A stretch of DNA of 64,000 nt from contig JAGTXO010000007.1 in assembly GCA_019448385.1 (NCBI GenBank), positions 124,001 to 188,000 on the forward strand, written 5' to 3'. The translations under genes were made by a program, and so were the position numbers. Of the stretch, positions 29,563 through 39,702 are shown one piece after another (the first letter of the stretch is position 1; each line of letters opens with the position of its first letter). The notes under the pieces were generated by a model, which was not told where the DNA came from, made no database searches, and saw nothing but the letters and a program-made list of their open reading frames with translations. This DNA comes from Diacronema lutheri. Lineage: Eukaryota > Haptophyta > Pavlovophyceae > Pavlovales > Pavlovaceae.

Positions 29563-31322
29563 GGGAGGGGGTGAGAGCTCGGCGCCCAGACTCTCTCAAG
29601 CGAACGTCCGGCTCTTGCACGCGCACAGGCGCAGCCACAAGTCGGTTCAGCGCGATGCAAGCCCCGCTGGCCTCATGGCGTCTTCTAGCATGCCTAGCGC
29701 CACGAGCGCGATGCACGCGCCTTCGGCACAACCGGCCCGCACTAACGGCGTCTTCATCGCCGGCTCAGCGCATCCCCACGTGCAACGAACAAGGCAGCGA
29801 GGGTCCAACGCGGACGCGCGCTGAGGAGCGAGGCATGGACACGTGCGAAGCTAACGCCGCGCTCGCGCGCTACGCTCGTGCGACGCCTCACCGTTTCGGC
29901 TATCCCGTGGAGAACGCGCCGCCCTCTTTTTTTTTCCGGAGAGGCCTTTCGACGACAAACGGCTTCCTCTCCGCAAAAGATGAAGTTGCATTATGGGTAT
30001 TGTTGGTGAATCGAACTTTCCAACTTCCACAGGGCCTTCCCTTCTCAAATTTTGGAAAGGTGCATCAGGGCCAGGGTTCCCCATCATCCGGCGATGCACC
30101 TTCGCTCACCGCAGCGGTGGGCGCCGCGGTCGCGCGCGCCGCGCGCGCCCCGCTACCAAAACGCCACTCGCGCGCGTCGGCCGTGTCGAAATAACCGGCC
30201 TTCTTGCAGCTGCGCTCGGCGGTCGAACTCCAGCCGCCGCCGCCGGGTGGCAGGACAGCGCCAACTCGACGGGGCGACGGCGGCCGACCGGCTCGCCGCT
30301 GAGCTGACGTACGAGCATTTGAGTTGGCTTCTTGCGCAGGCAGAGCAGCGGCATGTCGGCTCACGCGACTCATGCACCACTGCCGTGGCGGAGCGCGCGG
30401 CCGCTCGTGGCTGCCGCCTAACCCTCCTCTCCTCTCAACGCCGCGCCGCGTGCGCACGCCGACGCTTTTGCGCCGTCAATGCGCAGTGTCGTCGCAGTGC
30501 TGAATGCCGCCGTGCGTGCGCATACGCTCGTTCATACGCCGTGCTGCGCACGGCCTCCACATGCAGACGGCGCTTTGCGCTGCATGGATTCGGCACGTCA
30601 GTCAGAGCAAGCACAGGACGTTGCAAGCGCTTGCGGGCTATTTCGGCGGTATCGTGATCAACTTTAACGTGCTGTGCTTGCTCTCGTGGACGCCGTTCCT
30701 GTTCACACGCCGCTCGCCGTTGGCATGGCTGATCCGGCTGCGTGCGAGAGTGCACCGTCGATTGGCAACGCCAAGCTTGCCTTCGCGAGCTCGCCGCCAT
30801 GGCGACGCATCTGGCCAGCCGCACTGCCCGTGGTGGCGCAACAGCGCGACAGACGGCAAGGGCGCCGGCTGCACGTTGGACACAGCGGCTGTGCACCTGG
30901 CACAGCGGCCACGCGCGCGCGCACGACGCCCGACTTCGGAGTGTCGCCCCAGCCGCAACACGCCGCCCGTTCGCGTTGCGGCAGCGACGAGGGTGGGGCG
31001 CTGACCCTCGGCATCGTCTTTGGGCCTAGGCGGCCATCGCACGAGAGAAAAGGGATCCTGGCGTTCTCGCCCTCGGCCTCGCGCATCCCCACAATGCGAG
31101 ATCAGCAATGCCTGCTTCGCAATTTGCACTCCGCGAGGCGGTGTGATTTGGCGCGCGCACGTGAGTCCGCGCGATGTACGGCCGACACTGCCGACCGTCT
31201 GCATGCGCCTGCAGTGGCCGGGCCCGGCCAAGCCACACCTGCCAGGCTGCCGGCCTGCGCGAGCAAGCACCAGCTGGCAAGCACGCAAATAAATAAAAAC
31301 TGTGCAAAGGCGGTTACGCGCG
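29397..31322. other. 1.9-kb spacer without recognised genes
   Basis: It contains the 30-G run (29531-29560) and an unusually AT-rich segment (about 29920-30100) with a nine-T run and short frames on both strands. The rest is ordinary GC-rich sequence leading to the EF-hand gene. Frames of up to 254 codons exist but have no recognisable domain, composition bias suited to protein, or homology visible by eye. Confidence 0.5.
29531..29560 (+). repeat. poly-G run, 30 nt
   Basis: An uninterrupted G tract lies 3' of the zinc-finger gene. It is likely to form G-quadruplexes, and its true length is uncertain in any assembly. Confidence 0.95.
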
Positions 31323-32441
31323 ATGGCGACGCACAAGGAGCGGATGGCTCTGAAGCAAAAGGAGGACGCCGAGAAGGCGCGCCGGTGCGCGCATGGCTTG
31401 TGCAGTCCCCGTGGCCTCGCATGGCACCAAGCGCGTGATGACTCCGCCTCGCCGTGTTCTTGACGTACTCAACCCCCCACCTAACTGCCCCGCGACGCGC
31501 AGCGAGAAGGAAAGGCGCGAGTTCAAGGAGGCGCAGGAGCTCGAAAGCCTCAAGTGCGCGGCGCGCCACGCCGCGCTTACAACCGGCCATGCTTGCTTTG
31601 CGCCGCGAATCATTCAGGTGCGCGTGCACCCTGCTCGCCGTGCCCTCACCGCGCGCAGGCGCGTCTTCAAGCGGCTCGACAAGAACGCCGACGGCAAGAT
31701 CGACCTGGACGACCTCATGCACGAATTTGGCGACCTGGCGAAGGCGCGCGGTGGAGCGGGAGAAGGTAGGATGCCGTACACGCGCAAGGAGGCGAGCATG
31801 GTGTTGTGGGAGGTGGACGATGACAACGACAACGCGGTCGATTGGCATGAATTCTCCACGACTTTCCACCGCACGCGCGACGACAAAACGGGCTGCGAGC
31901 CGCGTAAGCTCTTCCACGTGATCGAATTCTTAATGCACGATAAGAACGGCAATGGCGTGATCGACGTGGACGAGTGCTTGTCGATCATGCACGCCAGATA
32001 CGGCAAGGTGCGACCCCCCCCCCCCCCCCCCCCCCCACCCCCGCAGCGCCCCTCTCGACACATGGCCCGGCACCACGCTCAGCGCCAGGCTCAGCACCAG
32101 GCCAAGCGCTGGGCCGGGAGCTGCACGCGCAGCGGCCACCGGTGCTCGGCCCGCGCGCTGAGCCGCCGCGTAGCTGCTGCGTGGCGCCGTGCGCGCGCCA
32201 CTGGTACGCGCCTCTGCCGTTCGCGCGCACGTCGCCGCAGGAGACGGTCGACGCGAAGATGCAGGACATGTTCAAGGAGGACGATGACACTAAGAACATC
32301 TACTTTTCAAAGTTCATGGAGGTGCAGTCGATTGTGGCGAAGGAGGCGATGCGGCAGACTCCATCGTCTGTCCCGTCCGTGCGCAGCCTCTCCTTCGCAA
32401 AGGACCCGAGCAAAGTCCTCGAGTTCTCAGGCCCGTTGTGA
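31323..32441 (+). CDS. EF-hand calcium-binding protein, four exons
   Basis: This is a 220-residue calmodulin-like calcium sensor. Exons are 31323-31384, 31503-31553, 31659-32007 and 32241-32441, and all junctions keep frame. Three canonical loops are visible: DKNADGKIDLDD, DDDNDNAVDWHE (Asn in place of Gly at position 6) and DKNGNGVIDVDE. A fourth pair (FKEDDDTKNIYFSKFMEV) is degenerate. The N-terminus is a Lys/Glu-rich helix (MATHKERMALKQKEDAEKARREKERREFKEAQELE). Introns begin GTGCGC, GTGCGC and GTGCGA. The second (105 nt) is a multiple of three without stops and could be retained. The third carries a 23-C run directly after its donor. The parent family is uncertain; the coiled N-terminus suggests a flagellar or cytoskeletal EF-hand protein. 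Confidence 0.8.
32014..32036 (+). repeat. poly-C run, 23 nt, in intron 3 of the EF-hand gene
   Basis: The C tract starts six bases after the predicted 5' splice site and is followed by ACCCCCGCAG. Confidence 0.95.
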
Positions 32442-33268
32442 TGCGCGAGCGCGGCTAGCGTTGTCGTGCGAGGGGAGGAGGGGGGTTGGGGTGTTTGGGT
32501 TGGACGACCCGTCAGGCCATCAGTGACATCACGTCGACTTGCATCGAAGATCCGGAGCAAACCGGAGAGACTCGTAGTCACCGGACCCTGACTCAGCCAC
32601 TGAAGTGAAGGCGTGCGCGGCAAACGGACCCACAAAGCGCTTTGGAGGAACATGTTTCGCGCCGGCCCGATCGTGCTCGTCGTGCTCGCCTTCGCCGCGT
32701 GGCGCGTTCGCCGCGCGCACGCGCACGTGCCCACGGCCTTCGAGCACCCAAGGCGTCGCCCTCCACCGATCCGCCAAAGCCGCTCGTTGCTGAGCATCAC
32801 GCGCGCGATCCTCGCGCGCATGAGCCCGCGGGCGACGAATGAAGGCTCGGGCATCGCTGCGCGCTGGCTGCGCTAAGGGCTCGAGCCGGTGGACGACGGG
32901 AGCGACGCTTCGCGAGCTGCGCTCCTCAACATTCCTCGAGCCGCGCTCTCGCGCTCTCGCGCGCCGGCGAGCCCGTGCTAAAGGCACGTTGACGAGCACA
33001 GCACGCCGAATTGAGATCTTCGTGTGCACATCTCGTCGTGCGCGTGCGCGCTTGTCGCGCGCCGAACGATGAGCACAACGCCACATCCATTCAACGGGGC
33101 GCAACGTCACGCGGCACACCATCCACCGCTGCGCGTTGCTCCTCCACGGCCTGCGGAAAGGGCGGCAGACGGTCAGGGAGGCGACGGGCGTCCGCGCGTG
33201 ATGAACGATGGTGCGCGTGTGCGCAGCTGGTATGATGCGGCCCCACGTTTCTTTGGCAGCGAGGACGC
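32442..33268. other. spacer between EF-hand and UvrD-like genes
   Basis: The convergent 3' ends flank 0.8 kb in which only a doubtful small membrane-protein frame (32652-32876) stands out. No repeat or RNA gene is recognised. Confidence 0.4.
32652..32876 (+). CDS. possible small single-pass membrane protein
   Basis: This 74-codon frame begins MFRAGPIVLVVLAFAAWRVRRAH, a hydrophobic segment flanked by basic residues as in a signal anchor. The rest is basic and featureless. There is no homology visible. It could be chance in stop-poor DNA. Confidence 0.2.
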   Translation: MFRAGPIVLVVLAFAAWRVRRAHAHVPTAFEHPRRRPPPIRQSRSLLSITRAILARMSPRATNEGSGIAARWLR

Positions 33269-35803
33269 CTAGTGGCCGTGCCCCGCAAAGCTGATGACCG
33301 TGTGGCCCGCGCGGGAGCAGTGTGAGGCCGGTGTGCGGAGGGACGGAGGCTCGGAGTAGTCCTCGGCGAGTACGAGAGCGTCAGGGATCATGCGCACAAA
33401 GCGCGACGGCTGGGCGCCGATCGTGAAAGCGAGCGTCTTGCACGCGCGTGTCATCGCAACGTAGCATAGCCGAGCCTCTTCGAGCAGCAGGCTGGCCGAG
33501 TGCCCGCCGCGCGCGCGCAGCGGCAGCACGCCTTCGTCCGCGAAGCACACGATCACGTGCGCCCACTCGCGCCCCTTGGCGCCGTGGATCGTCGTAACCA
33601 TCGGCCCCGCAGCCGCGGGGCCAGTCGCGCCGAACGCGTCCACCTCACCCGACGCCTCGGCAAGCAGGGCGTCGTCCACAAGCCGCGAGAGCGCCGATCG
33701 GCCGTGCGCCGGCGCGCCCGCGCGCGCGGCGCCACCCGCGCGCGCCGCGCCACCCGGCGATGGCTCCGAGTACTCGAGCGCGAGCAGCTTCATCCGCTGG
33801 ACGGCGGCCGGCGGCGACGCGCTCGGGCCGCCGCGCGGCGCAAAAGCGCCCGTCGAAGCGGCGCCGAGCTCGTCGATCTCGCCAACGCCTCCAACGCTAG
33901 CCGCGGCCGCGCCGGCCGACGGGCTGAGGAGCGTACCCTCGCCCTCGCCGGCGCGCGTGCGGCGCGCGTGCGGAGCCGACTGCTCCTGTTTGGCGTAATG
34001 CGAGCGAAAGTCAACGAGCGCGAGGAGACGGTCGAGCACGGCACTGGGCGAGCCACCGGCCTGCACCACGCCTTCGAGCTCGCGGATGGTCGCGCACAGC
34101 TGCTGCAGCGCCGCCTGCGCGGGCGCCGGCAGCGACTGCATGCGCGGCCGGCTTGCCGCGCGCGTCGCACCGCCGTCTCCGCCGTCACCGCCCAAACCGC
34201 CGCCGCCGTAGATGCTCGATGGCGCGACGACGGACAGTTTTGGGTAACATCCGCGCCGTGCAAGCGCCTCGCACACGCCGATCACCGAGTGCGAGCCGCC
34301 GAGGTGCGACACCTTTGCCACCGCGCACCGAAGCCACGCCTCTGCCGACGCGCCGAGCCCGCGCGGCGGCACGTTGAGCACGCTCCAGAAGCTGGCATCG
34401 TGCGCCTCGGGCGCGAGCGCGAGCTGCAAATAGTTGAGGAGCGGCATGAGCTCCTCGCGCGCCGCCGCGTCGAGCGCGCCGCCGCTCGCTGCGATCTGAA
34501 AGTCGACGTCGAGCACGCGGCGCAGCGAGTCGGCGTGGCGATTGAGCCGGCAGAGCAGCGCCACATCGCGCAGCGGGACGCCCTGCCGCTGTAGCGCGCG
34601 CACGCGCGCAGCGGCGGCAAGCGCCTGCTCATGCTCGCTCTGCGCGCGCAGCACGACGATCTGCGCGAGCGCGCAGCCGGTGAGCGACGGCTCGGGCGGG
34701 CGTGCATGCGCGCGCGCGCCGCTGTCGTCGGCGCCGTCGTCGGCGGAGCTCAGCACCGCCGAGGCGGCGACGACGACCTCGGGCGGGCAGCGGAAGTTGC
34801 GCGATAGCGTCAGCTCGCGCGGCTTGGCCGGCGCGATGCTCCGCTCGAGGAAACGGAAGGGCTCAGAGTCAGCGCCGCGCCAACCGTAGATGGCCTGGTC
34901 CAGGTCGCCGACCGCGACGATGGAGCTGCAAGACGGCAGTAGCGCCTGCACGAGGAGCAGCTGCGCCTTTGTCACGTCCTGCACCTCGTCGAGCATCAGA
35001 TGCACGCTCCCCACCTCGCAGCCGAACGCGGCTTGCAGCGCGCCACCGGCAGGCGGCTGCTCGTGGTGCGGCTGAACATCGCGCTGCTGCTGCTGCTGAG
35101 GTGGTGGGTGTGGCGGCAGTGGCGGCGGCGGCTGCCGCGAGAGGAGGCTCGTCGCGTCGAGGATGAGGTCGGCGTAGTCACGCACGCGCGTCGCGGCCGA
35201 CGCGCCGTCGCGGCCGCCGCGCGACTGCTTGGCGCGCTCGTACGACGCGATAACACGGTGCGCCCACTCGGTCGCACGCGGCGTCGGCGCGCCGGCTTTG
35301 CTCATCTCGAGCACGTGGAGAAGCGAGCTGAGCTCATCGTCGTCCGCGGGCGCGGCGGAACCGTCGGCGCGGGCGCACGACGCGGCGGCGGCGCGCAGCG
35401 CCTCGCCGAGGCTGCGGCCGGAGAGGATGCGCGTCGTCAGGCGCGCTGCGCTCGGCGCGGCAAGCCTTGCCGCGCCGTAGCTTGCTTGCACGGCGCCGGG
35501 GGTGAGCGGCAGCATCTCGTCATGGGCGCTCAGCAGCTTGAGCGCAAAGGCGTGGAACGTGAAGACGTGGCATTCTCGCGCGACCGGGCCGATGACCTGC
35601 TCGAGCCGCCGCTGCAGGTCCTTGCGCGCCTTGACCGAGAAGGTGAGCAAGACGAGGTCGGTCGGACGCGCAGTGCGCAGGAGGTGTCGCGCGCGCGCGC
35701 ACAGCGCCGTGGACTTTCCCGAACCAGGGCAGGCAGCGACGAAGGTGGCGCGCGTCGGCGACTCGGCGACGAGGCGCTGGCTCGGGGTGAGCTCAAGCTG
35801 CAT
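33269..35803 (-). CDS. UvrD/PcrA/Rep-type superfamily 1A DNA helicase
   Basis: This 844-residue single-exon protein would be an ATP-driven 3'-5' DNA translocase for repair or recombination. Motifs in order are the Q-motif region LTPSQRLVAES, Walker A AACPGSGKST, Ia LTFSVKARKDL, VFTFHAFALKLL (motif Ib region), motif II HLMLDEVQDVTKAQ (DEVQD), III AVGDLDQAIYGWRGAD, IV LSRNFRCPPEVV, V TTIHGAKGREWAHVIV and VI LCYVAMTRACKTLAF. Gln/Pro- and Ala/Gly-rich inserts enlarge the 1B and 2B regions. The DEVQD box and layout are bacterial-like, so it may act in plastid, mitochondrion or nucleus; no clear transit peptide is seen, as MQLELTPSQ starts at the helicase fold. It shares a 141-bp divergent promoter with the kinase at 35945. 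Confidence 0.92.
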   Translation of the reverse strand: MQLELTPSQRLVAESPTRATFVAACPGSGKSTALCARARHLLRTARPTDLVLLTFSVKARKDLQRRLEQVIGPVARECHVFTFHAFALKLLSAHDEMLPLTPGAVQASYGAARLAAPSAARLTTRILSGRSLGEALRAAAASCARADGSAAPADDDELSSLLHVLEMSKAGAPTPRATEWAHRVIASYERAKQSRGGRDGASAATRVRDYADLILDATSLLSRQPPPPLPPHPPPQQQQQRDVQPHHEQPPAGGALQAAFGCEVGSVHLMLDEVQDVTKAQLLLVQALLPSCSSIVAVGDLDQAIYGWRGADSEPFRFLERSIAPAKPRELTLSRNFRCPPEVVVAASAVLSSADDGADDSGARAHARPPEPSLTGCALAQIVVLRAQSEHEQALAAAARVRALQRQGVPLRDVALLCRLNRHADSLRRVLDVDFQIAASGGALDAAAREELMPLLNYLQLALAPEAHDASFWSVLNVPPRGLGASAEAWLRCAVAKVSHLGGSHSVIGVCEALARRGCYPKLSVVAPSSIYGGGGLGGDGGDGGATRAASRPRMQSLPAPAQAALQQLCATIRELEGVVQAGGSPSAVLDRLLALVDFRSHYAKQEQSAPHARRTRAGEGEGTLLSPSAGAAAASVGGVGEIDELGAASTGAFAPRGGPSASPPAAVQRMKLLALEYSEPSPGGAARAGGAARAGAPAHGRSALSRLVDDALLAEASGEVDAFGATGPAAAGPMVTTIHGAKGREWAHVIVCFADEGVLPLRARGGHSASLLLEEARLCYVAMTRACKTLAFTIGAQPSRFVRMIPDALVLAEDYSEPPSLRTPASHCSRAGHTVISFAGHGH

Positions 35804-35944
35804 GAGGGGCGAGGTAGAACGCTGCGCTGGCAGGCCAAGACGTCTCTCTCCTCTTTGGCGCGAATTCGAGCTCGAGCAATTTTTATAGAAGCGTCACGGC
35901 TGTGAAGTTCAAATGAGGTCACGACCGTTGGGCAAGTCACAGCA
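35804..35944. promoter_or_regulatory. divergent promoter with E2F-like and TATA-like motifs
   Basis: The 141 bp lie between two start codons. TTTGGCGCGAA at 35854-35864 fits the E2F/DP site TTTSSCGC, and TTTTTATAG follows near 35880. An E2F-like site would suit cell-cycle expression of a repair helicase. This is an inference from motif only. Confidence 0.4.
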
Positions 35945-37645
35945 ATGAGGGCCGCGGGCGGGCGCGGCCGCAAGGTGGGCCTGCATCGCGCGTACGGCCT
36001 GCCGCGCGGCACGCCGCACGAGGCATCGTACGGGAAGCTACACCGCGAGCCCCTGGCGCCAAAGACCGCCGCCGCAGCCGGCGGCGCCGGGTTCGCTTCG
36101 CGCGACGATGCGCCCGCGCTTGGGGATACGGGTGCGCCGTGCGAGCCTCGCGCGGCGGCGCACGCGCCGCTTCGGCACATCGTGGCGCGCGCACCGGAGA
36201 CGTGCCACCCACGCGCCTCCACGGCCGCGCTCGCGCTTGCGCGGCCGCGTGCCATCGCTGCGTGCGCGGCACCGGCGGCGGCCGCGGGCCAGCGTGGCGC
36301 CGGCTGCTCCCTGGGCGGCTCGAGCGCGGACGCGCCCACGGGCCTCGACCTGCAGGCGCTAATTGACGAGGGCGCTCACGCGAAGGTGTACCGCGCGCGC
36401 TATGGCACGCTGGGTGAATGCGCGGCCAAGGTGCTGTCCAAGCGCACCATGAGCGCCGCCGAGCAGGCATGGGTGCGCGCCGAGGTGGCGGTGCACCGGC
36501 GGCTGCTGCACCCGCACATCGTCGCGCTGCACACGGCCTTCGAGACGCCGCGCGATATCACGCTCGTGCTCGCGCTGTGCCGTGGCGGCTCCCTGCGCGA
36601 GCTGATGGACGAGACCGTGCAGTCCGGCCGCTCGCTGCCCGAGGCGCTTTGCCGTCACTATTTCCGGCAGCTCGTCGGCGCGCTGCATTACTGCCACCGG
36701 CATGGCGTCGTGCACCGCGACATCAAGCTGGACAACCTAGCGTTCGCCGACGGCGCGCGAGAGACGCTGATGCTGCTCGATTTTGGCTTCGCTGCGCAGA
36801 CCAACCGATTGCGCGGCTTCGTCGGATCGCCGCACTTTGCCGCACCGGAGGTCCACGCGGCGCGGCGCGTGGCTGCGCGGGCGGGCGCGGGCGCGGGCAC
36901 AGGCGATGCGGCTCGCGCCAGGCAGCCGCGGGTGCCCGCCGCCGCCACAGCCGCGGCGGGCGGCACGTACGCGGGCACGCCGACGGACGTGTGGTCTGCG
37001 GGTGTGGTCCTTTTCGCGCTACTTTCAAACTCGCTCCCGTTCTGCGGCGACGAGGGCTCGGAGGATCTCAGCCGCGCGATCATCACGGGTACATGGGGCG
37101 CGCGCCCGCGCTGCGACGACGCCGGGCTCGACTTGCTCAACGCGCTGCTCCGCGTCGACCCGCTCAAGCGCGCAAGCCTCGACGATGTGTGCGAGCATCC
37201 ATGGACGCTGCACGGCGGGCGCGACGCGGGCCGCGACGTGCCTGCGGCGCAGCCGAGCGTCAGCGGCGCACGCCGCGACGACGCGAGCGCGCGCGCGTCG
37301 CCCGGCGAGCCTCCGTGCTTGGTGATGGAATCGGGCGCGCAAGCTGCCAGCGCGGCGCACGGCGCGGCGGCAGCGCTCGTGCAGCCCGTGCCTTGCGCAA
37401 GCGCGCCGGAGGTAGCCTCGTGCGCCCCGCCCGCCGCGGACCTGCTGCCCGCGGTCGCGCCTTCCACGGCTGATCAGGCGCCGGCTTCGTCGCCGAACAG
37501 CGCGAGCGAGCGCCCGCTTTCGCCTCCTGGCTCGCCCGGGCTCGTGTCCGCACCCGCCCGAGCGGGGTCACGGACGCACGGCGTCAGCGTGTCACTGTGC
37601 AACGACCTCATCCCCTGGAGGGGCTTCAATGACGTCGTTGACTGA
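35945..37645 (+). CDS. serine/threonine protein kinase (CAMK/AMPK-like fold)
   Basis: The protein is 566 residues in one exon. The catalytic domain spans about residues 135-425: the ATP loop is degenerate (IDEGAHAKVYRARYG, so glycines are reduced), the VAIK-type lysine is in CAAKVLSK, the catalytic loop is VVHRDIKLDN, DFG is in LLDFGFA, the APE motif is FAAPEV, and TDVWSAGVVLFALLSNSLPF with RASLDDVCEHPW closes the domain. An Ala/Gly-rich insert of about 35 residues sits after APE, between activation segment and helix F. The N-terminal 130 and C-terminal 140 residues are low-complexity. All catalytic residues are present, so it should be active; the substrate is unknown. The HPW end resembles CAMK or MARK kinases. 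Confidence 0.9.
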   Translation: MRAAGGRGRKVGLHRAYGLPRGTPHEASYGKLHREPLAPKTAAAAGGAGFASRDDAPALGDTGAPCEPRAAAHAPLRHIVARAPETCHPRASTAALALARPRAIAACAAPAAAAGQRGAGCSLGGSSADAPTGLDLQALIDEGAHAKVYRARYGTLGECAAKVLSKRTMSAAEQAWVRAEVAVHRRLLHPHIVALHTAFETPRDITLVLALCRGGSLRELMDETVQSGRSLPEALCRHYFRQLVGALHYCHRHGVVHRDIKLDNLAFADGARETLMLLDFGFAAQTNRLRGFVGSPHFAAPEVHAARRVAARAGAGAGTGDAARARQPRVPAAATAAAGGTYAGTPTDVWSAGVVLFALLSNSLPFCGDEGSEDLSRAIITGTWGARPRCDDAGLDLLNALLRVDPLKRASLDDVCEHPWTLHGGRDAGRDVPAAQPSVSGARRDDASARASPGEPPCLVMESGAQAASAAHGAAAALVQPVPCASAPEVASCAPPAADLLPAVAPSTADQAPASSPNSASERPLSPPGSPGLVSAPARAGSRTHGVSVSLCNDLIPWRGFNDVVD

Positions 37646-38731
37646 TGGCTTCCGATGGAGCCCCACGTACACGCGCTCTTCAGTTCCCCCTTTCTTTCCT
37701 CCCTCCCCTTGATCGCGCTCACGGCCTGCGGGCGGTTTCCGCTCGACTCGAAGATGGGCACGTCAGCCAGGGCGAGGCGCAGCTTGCGCATCAGGTGCAA
37801 GCCGAGGATGTGCATGTCCACGGATCCGATCGGCCCTTGGTCAAAGACTCGAAGCAGTCGCACGGCGTAGCGCCAGTCCAGCGCGAGCGCCGCCGCGCGC
37901 CAACCAAACGGCAAGGAGAAGGCGTTGGCGCGCGCCAAGGTTGGCGCGCCACGCGCGCCCGACCTGACCGCCCCGGCCGTGCCGCAGCGCGGCCACCTGC
38001 CGTGCGGTGAGCACATGGCCGGTAGCGGAAACCGCTCACGGACCAGAATGGCGCGCGACGGAGCGCGCGTGCCGCACGTTGCGCGCGCGCGCCGAGTCGA
38101 GCTTGGCGAAGTTCCATGTGGACGGCGGCTGGTAGCGAAAAAATTACAATGCGCGGATCGCCGGCGAGAGGATGCGTACCGTCGCCATCCCAGGTAGGCT
38201 GGTCGCGGTCTCTTCCTCGAACGGCAGCGCGTGCGCGCCCTCACCCCCAAAGCGGCCGGCCGCACCATCGGCAACGAAGCGCGCGAGGGCGCGCATCTTG
38301 CCCGCAAAGTTGGCCACGTTGCCACTGCATTGGCATGCGCCCTTTGCGAACGTGGGCTCGCGCCCGCCGTGCTGAGCGGCGAGAAGGAGCCGAACGACGC
38401 GCTGCCCGTCGAGTTGCGCACGCGCGTGTACCGGCCCTGCGCGAGCACAAAGGGCGCAAGCTGCGCGGACGCGACCTAGCGTCCACGCGCCGGTTGAGCA
38501 CTGACGTCACCGTCGTTAGTAATGTGCCATATGGGTACTGTAGCGAAACTGTGAGAAGGAGAGTCACCAGAGCCGGACTTTGCTTTGGGCGAGGGAGCGC
38601 GGGGCGGAGCGTTCACATCGCCGGAGCAGAGCTCGGCGTGGTTTCCGAGCGCAGGCCCGTAGCTTTGCGAAGTCGGGCTCGAGCAGGCGCGCTGCCTGCC
38701 TGACGTTGCGAGCGTCGCTGCCGCGGCCGCG
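37646..38731. other. 1.1-kb spacer with a possible remnant of an AP2-gene duplicate
   Basis: At 38172-38215 the plus-strand reading MRTVAIPGRLVAVSS resembles the tail of the AP2 gene downstream (MPAVAIPGGLVDVS, near 39427), and the DNA is likewise similar (CGTCGCCATCCCAGG). On the minus strand a frame near 38017-37700 (VFDQGPIGSVDMHILGLHLMRKLRLALADVP) has protein-like composition and may be an exon or relic of an unknown gene. Neither is firm. Confidence 0.3.
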
Positions 38732-39526
38732 ATGCACGCTGTTCCAGCCGAGCCGCACCGCGCAGCTCGCAGCGCGCCAGTGGTCACGGACGATCGCGCA
38801 CATGCGCCGGGCGAGAGCAGCCCGCCGCCGACCGATTGCCGCGCGTGCGCGCAAGTGGAGGGCACGCCGCACGCCGACGCGCCTGCGGCGCGCGAGGCGC
38901 CTGCGGCGCGGCGAGCGCAGCCTCAAGAGGAGCAGGCTCGCTGCGTGGGTGTCACGAAAAGCTCCAGCCGCAAGAACCGGCTGAAGCCGCTGCAGGCGCG
39001 CATCAAGTACGCCGGGACGCGCTACTTCCTCGGCATGTACGCGTCCGAAGCGGCCGCGGCGAGCGCGTACGACTGGGCCGCGCGACTGATCGCCGACGGC
39101 CGCCCAATCAACGGAGACGCGGGGGGCGTGCCGCTCAGCGAGCCACCGCGCACCAGAGATGCTGCGCAGCTCGTGAAGGACTTGGCCGCCGCGCGCGCTC
39201 GGAAACCGGCTTTGCCGCCCGCCAGCGAGACCACGCTGCGGAACTGCACATGGGTGCCCTCGCACGTCGTCTCCGAGGCTCCGCTGCCATTGCCGACGGT
39301 GCATGGCCATGTCATCGCCATCGCCGCGCAGCCGCACGGCAACGATGCGATGACGGCCTCGCGCCGCAAACATGCGCGCCCCTGCGCAGACCCTTTGCCG
39401 GCGAGCGTGGCCGCCGCCGATGAGACGATGCCTGCCGTCGCCATCCCAGGCGGGCTGGTCGACGTTTCCGCCACACCATCGCCAGCCCCGGCGCCGCCCG
39501 CACAGGCTGAACAGGCGGCTCTGTGA
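38732..39526 (+). CDS. AP2/ERF-domain putative transcription factor
   Basis: The protein is 264 residues in one exon. One AP2-type DNA-binding domain spans about residues 70-125: CVGVTKSSSRKNRLKPLQARIKYAGTRYFLGMYASEAAAASAYDWAARLI, with the diagnostic LG.Y.SE..AA.AYD.AA helix. The three-strand part carries KNR..W-less substitutions typical of algal members rather than plant ERFs. Flanks are Ala/Pro-rich without other domains. It lies upstream of a 24-G run and is convergent with the tail-anchored gene. Confidence 0.85.
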   Translation: MHAVPAEPHRAARSAPVVTDDRAHAPGESSPPPTDCRACAQVEGTPHADAPAAREAPAARRAQPQEEQARCVGVTKSSSRKNRLKPLQARIKYAGTRYFLGMYASEAAAASAYDWAARLIADGRPINGDAGGVPLSEPPRTRDAAQLVKDLAAARARKPALPPASETTLRNCTWVPSHVVSEAPLPLPTVHGHVIAIAAQPHGNDAMTASRRKHARPCADPLPASVAAADETMPAVAIPGGLVDVSATPSPAPAPPAQAEQAAL

Positions 39527-39646
39527 CAGTGCTGAGTGTCTGAGTGCATGGATGTGATTGTGACAAGACGTGAGTAAACTGAAAGCACGAGGCAGAGGAA
39601 TTTTTTCCCCTTTTGGGGGTTTGGGAAGGGAGGGGGGGTGGGGGGT

Positions 39647-39670
39647 GGGGGGGGGGGGGGGGGGGGGGGG
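39647..39670 (+). repeat. poly-G run, 24 nt
   Basis: It lies in the 176-bp spacer between convergent 3' ends. T4 and G4-8 clusters precede it, giving a larger G-rich block from about 39615. Confidence 0.95.
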
Positions 39671-39702
39671 CAGTCGCTGGGGGCCAGGCCCGATGCCATG
39701 TC

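Noticed and set aside
31554-31658. Treating the 105-nt EF-hand gene segment as exon
   Set aside because: It is in frame without stops, but its translation is unlike the surrounding helix and it has good GTGCGC and GCGCAG borders, so an intron is preferred; retention remains possible.
37474-38448. Minus-strand 324-codon gene overlapping the kinase 3' end
   Set aside because: One 35-residue stretch looks protein-like, but the remainder is Arg/Ala-rich and the frame runs opposite the kinase. Noted only as a possible relic.
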